Origin: Parasedimentitalea denitrificans
Lineage (GTDB): Bacteria; Pseudomonadota; Alphaproteobacteria; Rhodobacterales; Rhodobacteraceae
Length of the DNA stretch: 61,424 nt
Assembly (NCBI RefSeq): GCF_011813015.1
Contig: NZ_QHLQ01000024.1
Coordinates: 1 to 61,424 of the forward strand
Direction: 5' to 3'
The translations under genes were made by a program, and so were the position numbers. Below, one piece after another: positions 45,768 through 54,368 of the stretch (its first letter is position 1; each line of letters starts with the position of its first letter). The notes under the pieces are model-generated. The model saw nothing but the letters and a program-made list of their open reading frames with translations. It was not told the origin of the DNA and searched no databases.

Positions 45768-46522
45768 GTCTTCACCGTACCAAACCGACGATCGCGGCGG
45801 CCGAACCGTTCACACAGTCGACCAAGCTCCGCTGCTGTAAAATCAGGCCACAACGTGTCAATGAACTCATATTCGGAATATGCTGATTGCCAGAGAAGAA
45901 AATTTGAAATCCGGGCCTCTCCGCTAGTGCGGATCACCAAATCGGGATCGGGTAGCACACAGGTATCCAAATACCTCGGCAATGTCTCTTCATCCACATG
46001 ATCAGGGTTCAAATGCCCATCAGCGACATCGCGCGCTAAACGTTTGGTGGCTCTCGCCACTTCGTCCCGCCCGCCATAGTTTAGGGCAACTGTCAAATGG
46101 GTGCCGTCATTTCCTTCGGTCTCGACTTCAAGATCATCCATCAGCTTGACCAATTTCGCATCAAGCCGCAGCCGGTCACCAATGAACCGCACCCTAACGT
46201 TCTCTGTCGCCAGAGCCGCAATTTCCTTAGAAATGTACCGCCGGAAAAGGTTCATCAGACCGGCGACTTCAGTTTGCGTTCTCTTCCAGTTTTCAGTGGA
46301 AAAGGCAAAAATCGTTAAGTACTCGATACCTAGCTTTGGGCAGGCTTCGACAACCTCTCGAACCCTTTTTGCACCCGCATGGTGCCCAAACAGCCGCGGC
46401 CTTCCACGGGCCTGAGCCCACCTACCGTTACCGTCCATAATGATAGCAACATGACGCGGACCCGCACTACCAAACGGCAATGGGCCACTGTTTTGTGGTG
46501 CGATATCAGCGTTATTTGACAT
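45764..46522 (-). CDS. uppS: Undecaprenyl diphosphate synthase
   Basis: A cis-prenyltransferase that makes the C55 carrier lipid for cell wall and LPS. It has 252 residues. Diphosphate-binding IIMDGNGRWAQARGRPRLFG and the C-terminal RTSGEARISNFLLWQSAYSE are hallmark motifs. A roughly 20-residue N-terminal extension precedes the core. It lies 9 bases downstream of frr. Confidence 0.96.
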   Translation of the reverse strand: MSNNADIAPQNSGPLPFGSAGPRHVAIIMDGNGRWAQARGRPRLFGHHAGAKRVREVVEACPKLGIEYLTIFAFSTENWKRTQTEVAGLMNLFRRYISKEIAALATENVRVRFIGDRLRLDAKLVKLMDDLEVETEGNDGTHLTVALNYGGRDEVARATKRLARDVADGHLNPDHVDEETLPRYLDTCVLPDPDLVIRTSGEARISNFLLWQSAYSEYEFIDTLWPDFTAAELGRLCERFGRRDRRFGTVKT

Positions 46523-46531
46523 TCTAGGGCG

Positions 46532-47095
46532 TCAAACCTGCATGATTTCTTCTTGCTTGCTCTCCAGACTAGAGTCGACAAGTTTAATCATCTTATCAGT
46601 CAGCTCTTGAACCTCTGCCTCCCAGAATTTCTGGTCGTCCTCAGACATGCCGTCGGCCTTGGCCTTTTTGATCTGATCCATACCATCGCGGCGGATATTG
46701 CGGATCGACACACGACCGTGTTCTGCATATTGACCCGCAACTTTGGTCAACTCACGCCGACGTTCTTCGTTTAATTCTGGAATAGGCAGCATGATTATTG
46801 TGCCGTTCAGCTGAGGGTTAATACCCAACCCGCTCTCGCGGATGGCCTTCTCAACTTTACCAACCAGCCCTTTGTCCCAAACGTTGATCGTAACCATACG
46901 CGGCTCGGGCACATTGACCGTTCCGACCTGGTTGATTGGAGTTTGCGATCCGTATGCATCCACCATGATTGGCTCAAGCATCGAGCCCGAAGCACGGCCT
47001 GTACGCAAGCTGGCAAATTCAGTTTTCAAATTTGCCATAGCACCGTCCATGCGGCGCTGTAGATCATCGGTATCGAGAATAAAATCGTCAGACAT
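46532..47095 (-). CDS. frr: Ribosome recycling factor
   Basis: Splits post-termination ribosomes together with EF-G. It has 187 residues. Typical blocks are FASLRTGRASGSMLEPIMVD, RMVTINVWDKGLV, and LTKVAGQYAEHGRVSIRNIR. I chose ATG 47095, with GGGGA upstream at good spacing. An ATG at 47104 lies too close to it. Confidence 0.96.
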   Translation of the reverse strand: MSDDFILDTDDLQRRMDGAMANLKTEFASLRTGRASGSMLEPIMVDAYGSQTPINQVGTVNVPEPRMVTINVWDKGLVGKVEKAIRESGLGINPQLNGTIIMLPIPELNEERRRELTKVAGQYAEHGRVSIRNIRRDGMDQIKKAKADGMSEDDQKFWEAEVQELTDKMIKLVDSSLESKQEEIMQV

Positions 47096-47301
47096 GCTGC
47101 TCATTCCCCGTCGTCAGGTTATGTTTTCTAGGCTCATAAGCCATTGGCTTCGCGTTGTATAGCAATCTCGGCACTGAAATCCGTCTCAACGAATGAATTC
47201 AACTTTCGACTACAGTATCTCAGCCACTATACAACTGCATCTATCAAAGATAACAGGCCGGATTTTCGCGGAACTCCGAACCTGCTAATCTGCAAAATTA
47301 C

Positions 47302-48051
47302 TTACCCGGCTACCTGCGTATAGGTTCCTTCGCCCGCTAGAATTCCACGGAATCCGCCAGGTTCATCCAAACCGAATACGATCAGTGGCAGGTTGTTGTC
47401 TCGCGCCAAGGCGATCGCCGAAGCATCCATGACACGCAGACGTTTTACCAGCACGTCATCATAGCTAACATTATCGTATCGCACCGCGTCAGCGTGCTCC
47501 ATAGGATCTTTATCATACACGCCGTCAACGCCGTTCTTGCCCATAAAAATCGCTTCGCAGGACATTTCATTAGCACGCAGTGTTGCGGCCGTATCAGTCG
47601 TAAAATAAGGGTTTCCGGTACCAGCAGCAAAGATGCAGACCCGTTTCTTCTCGAGGTGTCTAACAGCCCGACGGCGTATGTAAGGCTCACAAACCTGATC
47701 CATCGGAATAGCCGAGATCACCCGTGTGAAGACCCCAAGTTCCTCTAGTGCACTTTGCATCGCAAGTGCATTCATCACCGTCGCCAACATGCCCATGTAA
47801 TCAGCGGTAGTGCGTTCCATCCCCTGAGCGGATCCCGACAGCCCGCGAAAAATGTTACCGCCGCCAATGACCATGCAAATCTCGACGCCCATGTCATGCA
47901 CTGACTTCACTTCTTCAGCGATGCGTTGAACTGTCGGAGGATTCAGGCCAAACCCCTGATCCCCCATCAGCGCTTCGCCTGAAATCTTTAGCATCACGCG
48001 TTTATAGGTTGAGGCGGTGGGGCCGCTCGACTGATCGGTGGTAAGGGGCAT
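47302..48051 (-). CDS. pyrH: UMP kinase
   Basis: Phosphorylates UMP to UDP. It is an amino-acid-kinase-fold hexamer of 249 residues. KRVMLKISGEALMG, EICMVIGGGNIFRGL and IFAAGTGNPYFTTDTAA are diagnostic. It heads the frr-uppS-cdsA block, with a 206-base gap to frr in which I see no further signal. It is divergent from miaA. Confidence 0.97.
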   Translation of the reverse strand: MPLTTDQSSGPTASTYKRVMLKISGEALMGDQGFGLNPPTVQRIAEEVKSVHDMGVEICMVIGGGNIFRGLSGSAQGMERTTADYMGMLATVMNALAMQSALEELGVFTRVISAIPMDQVCEPYIRRRAVRHLEKKRVCIFAAGTGNPYFTTDTAATLRANEMSCEAIFMGKNGVDGVYDKDPMEHADAVRYDNVSYDDVLVKRLRVMDASAIALARDNNLPLIVFGLDEPGGFRGILAGEGTYTQVAG

Positions 48052-48180
48052 GTTGCGCTCCGGAATGTGTCGGGGTTAATCTGCCGGGCAAAATGGCGCA
48101 TATCAGTGCCATGTTCAATGGAAGTTGGCACAGTTTGATCGCAAATCTGTGTCATTTTTTCGCAGGCCAGGACAATAACT

Positions 48181-49044
48181 ATGACGTTTCCGAAAATTTC
48201 CCCGGATCAACCTGTGTTGATTGCTGGTCCTACCGCCTCAGGTAAATCCGCCCTAGCGCTAGAGATCGCACAGAAACAAGGCGGGGTAATCATAAATGCG
48301 GATGCAAGTCAGGTATATGACTGTTGGCGCGTAATCACGGCACGCCCCTCCATCGAAGAGGAACTCACGGCTGACCATGCTCTGTATGGCCACCTTCCAT
48401 TTGATGCGACGTATTCAGCAGGCCACTGGTTGCGCGAAATCAAACCCCTACTGTCGGGTCCCCGTCGACCGATCATAATCGGAGGAACAGGCCTGTATTA
48501 CACCGCTTTAACCGTTGGCATGGCGGATATCCCCCCGACTCCCTCGGCCGTACGATTACAAGGCGACGACCTTCCGATAGAAGACATGCTCGCCGTCTTA
48601 GATATCGAAACCAAGGTAAGGATTGATGTAAAGAACAGAGCACGGGTCCAACGTGCTTGGGAAGTTCAGCAAACCACCGGGAAACCTCTCTCGGTCTGGC
48701 AAGATGAGACACCTCCACCTCTGCTACCCATCGAATCCTGTGCGGCGTTGGTATTCGATGTCGACAAGGCTTGGCTGGAAATGCGTATCCGGCAAAGATT
48801 CGACCTTATGTTAGACCAAGGCGCTCTCGAGGAAGCTCGAGCAATGCTTGATCGCTATGATTCGAACCTGCCATCTTGCCGTGCCATCGGCGTACCCGAG
48901 TTGATGGGCCACCTTAACGGCAGCCTGACGCTTGACCAGGCACGCGAAAAGGCGTCAATCGCGACACGACAGTTTGCCAAACGTCAGCGCACTTGGTTTC
49001 GTTCAAAAATGAAGGATTGGACAGCTTACTCGCCGGATAGGTAG
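48181..49044 (+). CDS. miaA: tRNA dimethylallyltransferase MiaA
   Basis: Adds a dimethylallyl group to A37 of tRNAs that read UNN codons. It has 287 residues. P-loop GPTASGKSALA, catalytic Asp in INADASQVYD, and IIGGTGLYYTAL are present. The C-terminal part retains RFDLMLDQGALEEA and AIGVPELMGHL. It is slightly shorter than the E. coli enzyme, mostly in the central loop region. It stands alone. Confidence 0.95.
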   Translation: MTFPKISPDQPVLIAGPTASGKSALALEIAQKQGGVIINADASQVYDCWRVITARPSIEEELTADHALYGHLPFDATYSAGHWLREIKPLLSGPRRPIIIGGTGLYYTALTVGMADIPPTPSAVRLQGDDLPIEDMLAVLDIETKVRIDVKNRARVQRAWEVQQTTGKPLSVWQDETPPPLLPIESCAALVFDVDKAWLEMRIRQRFDLMLDQGALEEARAMLDRYDSNLPSCRAIGVPELMGHLNGSLTLDQAREKASIATRQFAKRQRTWFRSKMKDWTAYSPDR

Positions 49045-49132
49045 TAATTACCACAGTCATTTTCAGTGCCTTGTCAGAATCGAGTTCCCATGTGTAAGGT
49101 TCTGTAGAAACAAGGTTTTCGAATACATTATT

Positions 49133-49939
49133 ATGCCATATGATCCAAACCCACTAGAAGAAATCCAAGTTGTTCCGCTTTCTGGTCTCTACCCTGACGG
49201 GCAGTGGCAAATTGAATTGGCCCATGATCGAGACACACATGTTCTAGTCTGGATCACCCGTGGCCAAGGTCGGGTCCTTCTGGATGGTACGCGCCGCGGA
49301 TTTGGCGCCCATAATGCCTTATTCGTCCCAGCTGGCGGCTTGATGTCTTTGGAATTAGGGCGTGGTTGTCTTGGGCAAGCGTTGTTGGTGCCTGCCTCAA
49401 ATGCAATCGCCCTGCCCTATCGACCACAGCATTTGCGCATCAATAACCTGAATGAGCAAACAAGTCTGACGGCCCTGTTGGACACCATGCAACACGAACA
49501 AAATGCACGAGAAACAATGTGGCACCGCGCCATGCAGGCAAATGGTGAACTGATCGGGATTCTGCTGCGACGGCAGAACCACAGTGACGAAGCCGCAAAA
49601 CCCAAGCATAGCGCAGCGCACCGTTTAACTCAGGCGTATTGTGCTCGCATTTCACAGTATTATGGCGACAACATTAGTATGTCTGATCATGCATCTGCCC
49701 TGGGTGTTACCGCAACACACCTGACACGCGTCATAAAAGCCGAGACAGGAACCACAGCTGCCGGCCTACTGACAGAGCGACAGCTTTATGCAGCGCGTTG
49801 CCTGCTAATTGAAAGTGATTTGCCGATACAGGAAATAGCAACTCGCCTGAATTTCAGCAGTTCTGCCTATTTTACACGGTTCATCACCCAGCATACCAAT
49901 CAGACCCCGCGGGCTTTGCGAAAACAATCTCGCAATTGA
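49133..49939 (+). CDS. AraC family transcriptional regulator
   Basis: A 268-residue regulator. The N-terminal half is a cupin-like sensing domain (GQGRVLLDGTRRGFG, NALFVPAGG). The C-terminal half (about 165-268) is a double helix-turn-helix ending in the AraC pattern IQEIATRLNFSSSAYFTRF and TPRALRKQ. It lies 280 bases ahead of a peptide importer in the same direction, which makes that operon its likely target. The ligand is unknown. Confidence 0.9.
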   Translation: MPYDPNPLEEIQVVPLSGLYPDGQWQIELAHDRDTHVLVWITRGQGRVLLDGTRRGFGAHNALFVPAGGLMSLELGRGCLGQALLVPASNAIALPYRPQHLRINNLNEQTSLTALLDTMQHEQNARETMWHRAMQANGELIGILLRRQNHSDEAAKPKHSAAHRLTQAYCARISQYYGDNISMSDHASALGVTATHLTRVIKAETGTTAAGLLTERQLYAARCLLIESDLPIQEIATRLNFSSSAYFTRFITQHTNQTPRALRKQSRN

Positions 49940-50221
49940 TTCTTTGATATCAAATTTAGTCCAAGCGTGTCTCCGAGTTGCACGCACAGCAGTAGACACA
50001 TGTGACTAGTATGACCCCCAAAAGTTGAAAAACGACGGGGAAATGTCGCGTTTTGCCCAAAAGAGTCCATTGAAAGCATTGACCTACCCTCGCAACTAGG
50101 GCCGTATATTATGTATGGGGAAGCCAAAACTATAAGCCGCATCTATTATAGCCTGATCCACATTTTAAAAATTGTGGATTGCAGTGCTCTTTATCCCATC
50201 GGTGCGACAGGGAGAGTTTTA

Positions 50222-51883
50222 ATGTCTAACAAGATCAACAATGTCGATTCGATTCACTGGGCTGCAGAAATGCACGCACAGGAAGTATTTGACGGAAAAT
50301 TGGATCGGCGCGAATTCCTGACACGCGCGACGGCTTTGGGTGTAACGTCAGCTGCAGCCTACGGTCTTATCGGTCTGAACGCCCCGGCTCGCGCCATGGG
50401 GACTCCTAAAATGGGCGGCACTCTGCGCATCCAGATGGAAGTTCATGGTATGTCAGAGCCACGCCTGTATCAGTGGTCCGAAATGGGCAATATGACTCGG
50501 GGCTGGCTGGAACATCTGATCCACTACAACAACGACGGTTCGTTCTCACCTGTTCTGGCGGAAAGCTGGGAAACCAGTGATGACGCCAAAACCATCACCA
50601 TCAACCTACGCAAGGGTGTAACCTGGAACAATGGTGACCCATTCACCGCCGACGACGTTGTCCATAACTTCAACCTTTGGTGTGACGGCAATGTCGAAGG
50701 CAACTCAATGGCGACCCGTATGGGTCCATTGGTCGACCCCGACACCAAGAAAGCAATCGAAGGCAGCATCGTCGCCAAAGATTCGCACACTGTTGTACTG
50801 AACCTGCCCTACCCGGACATCACAATCCTAGCCGGCATCGCAGACTACCCAGCAGCAATCACTCACCCGTCGCTGGACGGCGGCAACCCAATCGACAACC
50901 CGATCGGAACAGGTCCCTACTTACCAGAAAGCTATGATGTAGGTGAAAAGGCCGTAATGGTTCGAAATGAGAACCACAAATGGTGGAATGAAGGCAACGG
51001 CGCGTACTTGGATCGCATTGAATTCATTGACTACGGCACTGACCCAGCCACGATCATGGCAGCGGTTGAGGCTGAAGAAGTAGATATGACTTATGAGTCT
51101 GTCGGCGACTTCATCGATATCCTAGATGGTCTGGATATGGTCCGCGCTGAGGCATCTACTGCCGCAACAATCGTTGTTCGACCGAACCAGTCAACTGAGG
51201 TTGACGGACAAAAGCCATATTCTGATGTGCGTGTACGTCGCGCATTGGCGATGGCTGTCGACAACGAGGTTGTCCTAGAGCTTGGCTATGCAGGGCGCGG
51301 GAAGGCCGCCGAGAACCACCACGTCAGCCCGATCCACCCGGAATATGCCGAACTTCCACCTCAAAAAGTGGACCCAGCTGGTGCGATGGCCTTGATGAAG
51401 GAAGCTGGAATGGCTGATTTCGAACACGAAATCATCTCGCTGGATGATGGGTTCGAAAAAGACACCAGTGATGCTGTAGCCGCCCAGTTGCGCGATGCAG
51501 GTTTCAACGTCACCCGTAAAGTGCTGCCGGGATCAACCTTCTGGAATGATTGGGCAAAGTTCCCGTTCTCGTCGACCACATGGAACCAACGTCCGTTCGG
51601 CGTTCAGGTTCTTGCACTGGCGTACAAATCTGGCGTGCCATGGAACGAAACCGGCTTCTCTAATGAAGAATTTGACAACACTTTGGTTGAGGCCAGCGCT
51701 ATTGCTGATGCTGATCAACGTCGAGTTCTGATGAAGCGTCTCGAAGAGATCATGCAGAGTGAAGGCGTTATCATTCAGCCATATTGGCGCTCGGTGTACA
51801 ATCACGCACGTCCGGGCTTGGTCAATGCAGGCGTACATGCACAATTCGAAATCAAGTATCAAAACATCGGCTGGGAAGCCTGA
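50222..51883 (+). CDS. Peptide ABC transporter, Tat-exported binding protein (family 5)
   Basis: A 553-residue solute-binding protein. The N-terminus carries a twin-arginine signal (DRREFLTRATALGVTSAAA, ending near ARA at about residue 59), so it is exported folded. Family-5 features follow: LAESWETSDDAKTITINLRK and TFTADDVV-type segments. I chose ATG 50222 with GGGAG upstream, over a frame opening at 50111. It heads a four-gene importer preceded by an AraC regulator. A GC-rich hairpin follows its stop. Confidence 0.93.
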   Translation: MSNKINNVDSIHWAAEMHAQEVFDGKLDRREFLTRATALGVTSAAAYGLIGLNAPARAMGTPKMGGTLRIQMEVHGMSEPRLYQWSEMGNMTRGWLEHLIHYNNDGSFSPVLAESWETSDDAKTITINLRKGVTWNNGDPFTADDVVHNFNLWCDGNVEGNSMATRMGPLVDPDTKKAIEGSIVAKDSHTVVLNLPYPDITILAGIADYPAAITHPSLDGGNPIDNPIGTGPYLPESYDVGEKAVMVRNENHKWWNEGNGAYLDRIEFIDYGTDPATIMAAVEAEEVDMTYESVGDFIDILDGLDMVRAEASTAATIVVRPNQSTEVDGQKPYSDVRVRRALAMAVDNEVVLELGYAGRGKAAENHHVSPIHPEYAELPPQKVDPAGAMALMKEAGMADFEHEIISLDDGFEKDTSDAVAAQLRDAGFNVTRKVLPGSTFWNDWAKFPFSSTTWNQRPFGVQVLALAYKSGVPWNETGFSNEEFDNTLVEASAIADADQRRVLMKRLEEIMQSEGVIIQPYWRSVYNHARPGLVNAGVHAQFEIKYQNIGWEA

Positions 51884-51905
51884 TCTGATACGGATTTGAT
51901 GTTAG

Positions 51906-51931
51906 CGGGGCTGCCGGTACCGGTGGCCCCG
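51906..51931 (+). promoter_or_regulatory. Hairpin between binding protein and permease genes
   Basis: CGGGGC-TG-CCGGTACCGG-TG-GCCCCG folds into a strong stem 22 bases past the binding-protein stop, with no T-run. Such hairpins commonly protect the upstream message or cause partial termination, giving more binding protein than membrane subunits. Confidence 0.7.
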
Positions 51932-51999
51932 TACTTGCCCTATTGGCACTCAGCAAGCTGTGTAAACGCAGTCTTCAAGCACCAGAAGGACACGCCGCA

Positions 52000-53046
52000 A
52001 TGGGACGGTTTATTTTACAACGATTTGGCGTGATGTTTTTGACCGCTCTGGCGCTCACCCTGATTGTCTTTTTTCTGACCAATCTTCAGCCCAACCTTGA
52101 GAAGATCGCGAAATTTCAGGGAAACGCCCGGATGACCGAGCCTGAAGTTGTGAGTTGGCTGGAGAAAAACGGCTATGCCCAACCAATGCTAACTCGCTAC
52201 GCCGAGTGGCTAGGGCTGGCTAAAGGTTGGACCCATACAGACGACGAAGGCAAAGTCACAGGGCGCTGCATAGATCATGGACAAGCCCCGGCCGAAGCAC
52301 CGTCTCGCTGCGGTCTGCTGCAAGGTGACTGGGGATACTCCATCTTTTTTGAAGCTGATGTCGCTGGCAAAGTACTCGGGAAACTAGCGCTCACAGGCAA
52401 ACTGATGCTGTGGGTTATGTTACTGATGATCCCAATGGCATTGATCATCGGCGTTTTGTCCGGAATGCGAGAGGGATCCAAGCTTGACCGGGTTCTGTCG
52501 ACCTTTTCAATCGTCACGACAGCAACACCGGAATACGTCTCCGGGGTAATCTTTATTGCTGTGTTTGCCTCGTCTGCAGTTGGGCTGAAATGGTTCAAAG
52601 GCACCGCCACTTCGGCAATGGAAAACGCGACATTTGAAAACTTCTTTCTACCAGTCCTCACCATATCCCTGTATGGGATGGGCTATATCTCTCGCATGAC
52701 TCGTGCTTCGATGACCGAAGTGATGACGGCGCAGTATATCCGAACCGCTCGCCTGAAAGGTGTCAGTTTCTACAACGTGGTTGTTAAACATGCCCTGCGA
52801 AACGCCCTGATCGCACCGTTCACAGTGATCATGCTGCAGTTTCCATGGCTTTTGAACGGGGTGGTGATTGTAGAAACCCTGTTCAATTACAAAGGCTTTG
52901 GGTGGGCTCTCGTGCAGGCAGCGGGGAACAATGACATTGAACTGTTGCTGGCAATATCAGTCGTATCCGTAATGGTAGTTCTGGTGACACAGCTGATTTC
53001 AGATATCGGTTACGTCTACCTCAATCCACGCATTCGAATTTCTTAA
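52000..53046 (+). CDS. Peptide ABC transporter permease (DppB type)
   Basis: An inner-membrane subunit of 348 residues. The N-terminal helix follows MGRFILQRFGVM. A long periplasmic segment (about residues 35-115) contains two Cys (GRCIDHGQAP and SRCGLLQGDW). Then comes the transport domain with EAA-loop YIRTARLKGVSFYNVVVKH. ATG 52000 follows AAGGA; an upstream frame to 51943 is not supported. Confidence 0.93.
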   Translation: MGRFILQRFGVMFLTALALTLIVFFLTNLQPNLEKIAKFQGNARMTEPEVVSWLEKNGYAQPMLTRYAEWLGLAKGWTHTDDEGKVTGRCIDHGQAPAEAPSRCGLLQGDWGYSIFFEADVAGKVLGKLALTGKLMLWVMLLMIPMALIIGVLSGMREGSKLDRVLSTFSIVTTATPEYVSGVIFIAVFASSAVGLKWFKGTATSAMENATFENFFLPVLTISLYGMGYISRMTRASMTEVMTAQYIRTARLKGVSFYNVVVKHALRNALIAPFTVIMLQFPWLLNGVVIVETLFNYKGFGWALVQAAGNNDIELLLAISVVSVMVVLVTQLISDIGYVYLNPRIRIS

Positions 53047-53059
53047 GGGAGGAAGAGCA

Positions 53060-54274
53060 ATGGACCCTCTCAGCACGTTTGAGATCATCACGCGCATTCT
53101 GGTGCAGCTTTCGCCAGTTTGGATATCGCTAATTCTGCTTTATGCGATGTCAATCGCGTTTAAACGGCGACTTGGATTGTATGGAAAGCTGTTTGACAGC
53201 CCTATTGGTATGATCGGTTTTGGGTTGGTGATGTTCTGGGTGTTCACCGGTGTCTATGGCGCCCTGGACATGATTGTCACCCATGATCCCCTTTCTCAGG
53301 TATCAGGCATGAAGAACAAGGTGCCAGGAACACCGGTACGCAGTGCCGAAGAAGGTGAGTATGCCTGGTACCTTCTTGGTGGCGACAATCTGGCCCGAGA
53401 TGTATTCAGCCGTTTGATCAAGGGCGCCTGGGAAGTCATCAAAATCGCACCTTTGGCAGCCATTTTTGCCTTTATGGTGGGTATCACTTTGGGTCTTCCG
53501 GCCGGATATTACGGCGGCAAGCTAGATATTACCCTATCCTTCCTGGCCAACCTTATCCTGGCATTCCCGGTCATTTTGTTGTTTTACCTATTGGTGACAC
53601 CGGAAATTGTGGCCACCGGAGTTCCGAACTATATGGCCATTGTGCTGTTCGTCTTCCCGATCATTTTTCTGGCGGTACTGCTAAACTCACGCTTTCACAC
53701 ACGTCCGAAGTTGCGGACGCCGCTACTGATCGGCGTGTTGGGGCTGGCAACTTGGATGTATCTGCAACTGGTTTCCAACGGTGGTTATCTTATCAACACT
53801 CCCGATTATAAAATCATTGGCCTACCGCGCGTGCTAGATTTCTTTGACATCGATCCTGGCCTACTGGTGGTGTTTGTATCGGTAGTGTTTGTAAATTCAC
53901 CAACCGTGTTTCGTATCGTTCGTGGGCTGACCATGGACATCAAAACCCGTGACTATGTTGCAGCGGCGCAAACCCGTGGTGAAGGCCCCTGGTACATCAT
54001 GCTCTGGGAGATATTACCCAACGCCCGTGGCCCACTGATCGTCGATTTCTGCCTACGCATTGGGTACACGATTATCCTTCTAGGGACACTCGGGTTCTTT
54101 GGCTTGGGACTTGCTCCGGAAAGCCCAGACTGGGGCAGCACCATCAATGATGGGCGTAAGTTGCTGTCAATCTATTTGCATCCAGCCCTTCCACCAGCGC
54201 TCGCACTTTTGAGTCTGGTTCTAGGGTTGAACTTGCTGGCTGACGGCCTGCGTGAAGAAAGCCTGAAAGACTGA
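53060..54274 (+). CDS. Peptide ABC transporter permease (DppC type), enlarged
   Basis: A 404-residue subunit, about 100 longer than the usual DppC. The core is normal: GGDNLARDVFSRLIKGAWEV, and EAA-loop DYVAAAQTRGEGPWYIML. Extra hydrophobic sequence lies in the middle (about residues 190-260, with LLNSRFHTRPKLRTPLLIG and further helices) and would add membrane segments. It begins 13 bases after the DppB-type gene with GGGAGG upstream. The extension appears genuine because the frame is continuous. Confidence 0.92.
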   Translation: MDPLSTFEIITRILVQLSPVWISLILLYAMSIAFKRRLGLYGKLFDSPIGMIGFGLVMFWVFTGVYGALDMIVTHDPLSQVSGMKNKVPGTPVRSAEEGEYAWYLLGGDNLARDVFSRLIKGAWEVIKIAPLAAIFAFMVGITLGLPAGYYGGKLDITLSFLANLILAFPVILLFYLLVTPEIVATGVPNYMAIVLFVFPIIFLAVLLNSRFHTRPKLRTPLLIGVLGLATWMYLQLVSNGGYLINTPDYKIIGLPRVLDFFDIDPGLLVVFVSVVFVNSPTVFRIVRGLTMDIKTRDYVAAAQTRGEGPWYIMLWEILPNARGPLIVDFCLRIGYTIILLGTLGFFGLGLAPESPDWGSTINDGRKLLSIYLHPALPPALALLSLVLGLNLLADGLREESLKD

Positions 54275-54283
54275 CGGTAGTAG

Positions 54284-54330
54284 CTGGGGGCCCTGCCCCC
54301 AGACCCTCGGGATATTTTAAGCCAGATGAA
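54284..54330 (+). repeat. Dispersed palindromic repeat, copy 2
   Basis: A hairpin (CTGGGGGC-CCT-GCCCCCAG, 54284-54302) is followed by ACCCTCGGGATATTTTAAGC and CAGATGAA. It matches the copy at 4372-4415 in both hairpin design and tail. It lies inside an operon, between the permease stop and the ATPase start. Confidence 0.75.
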
Positions 54331-54368
54331 GGGATCCGACATTCCTATCACCGGCAGGGAGATGACAG

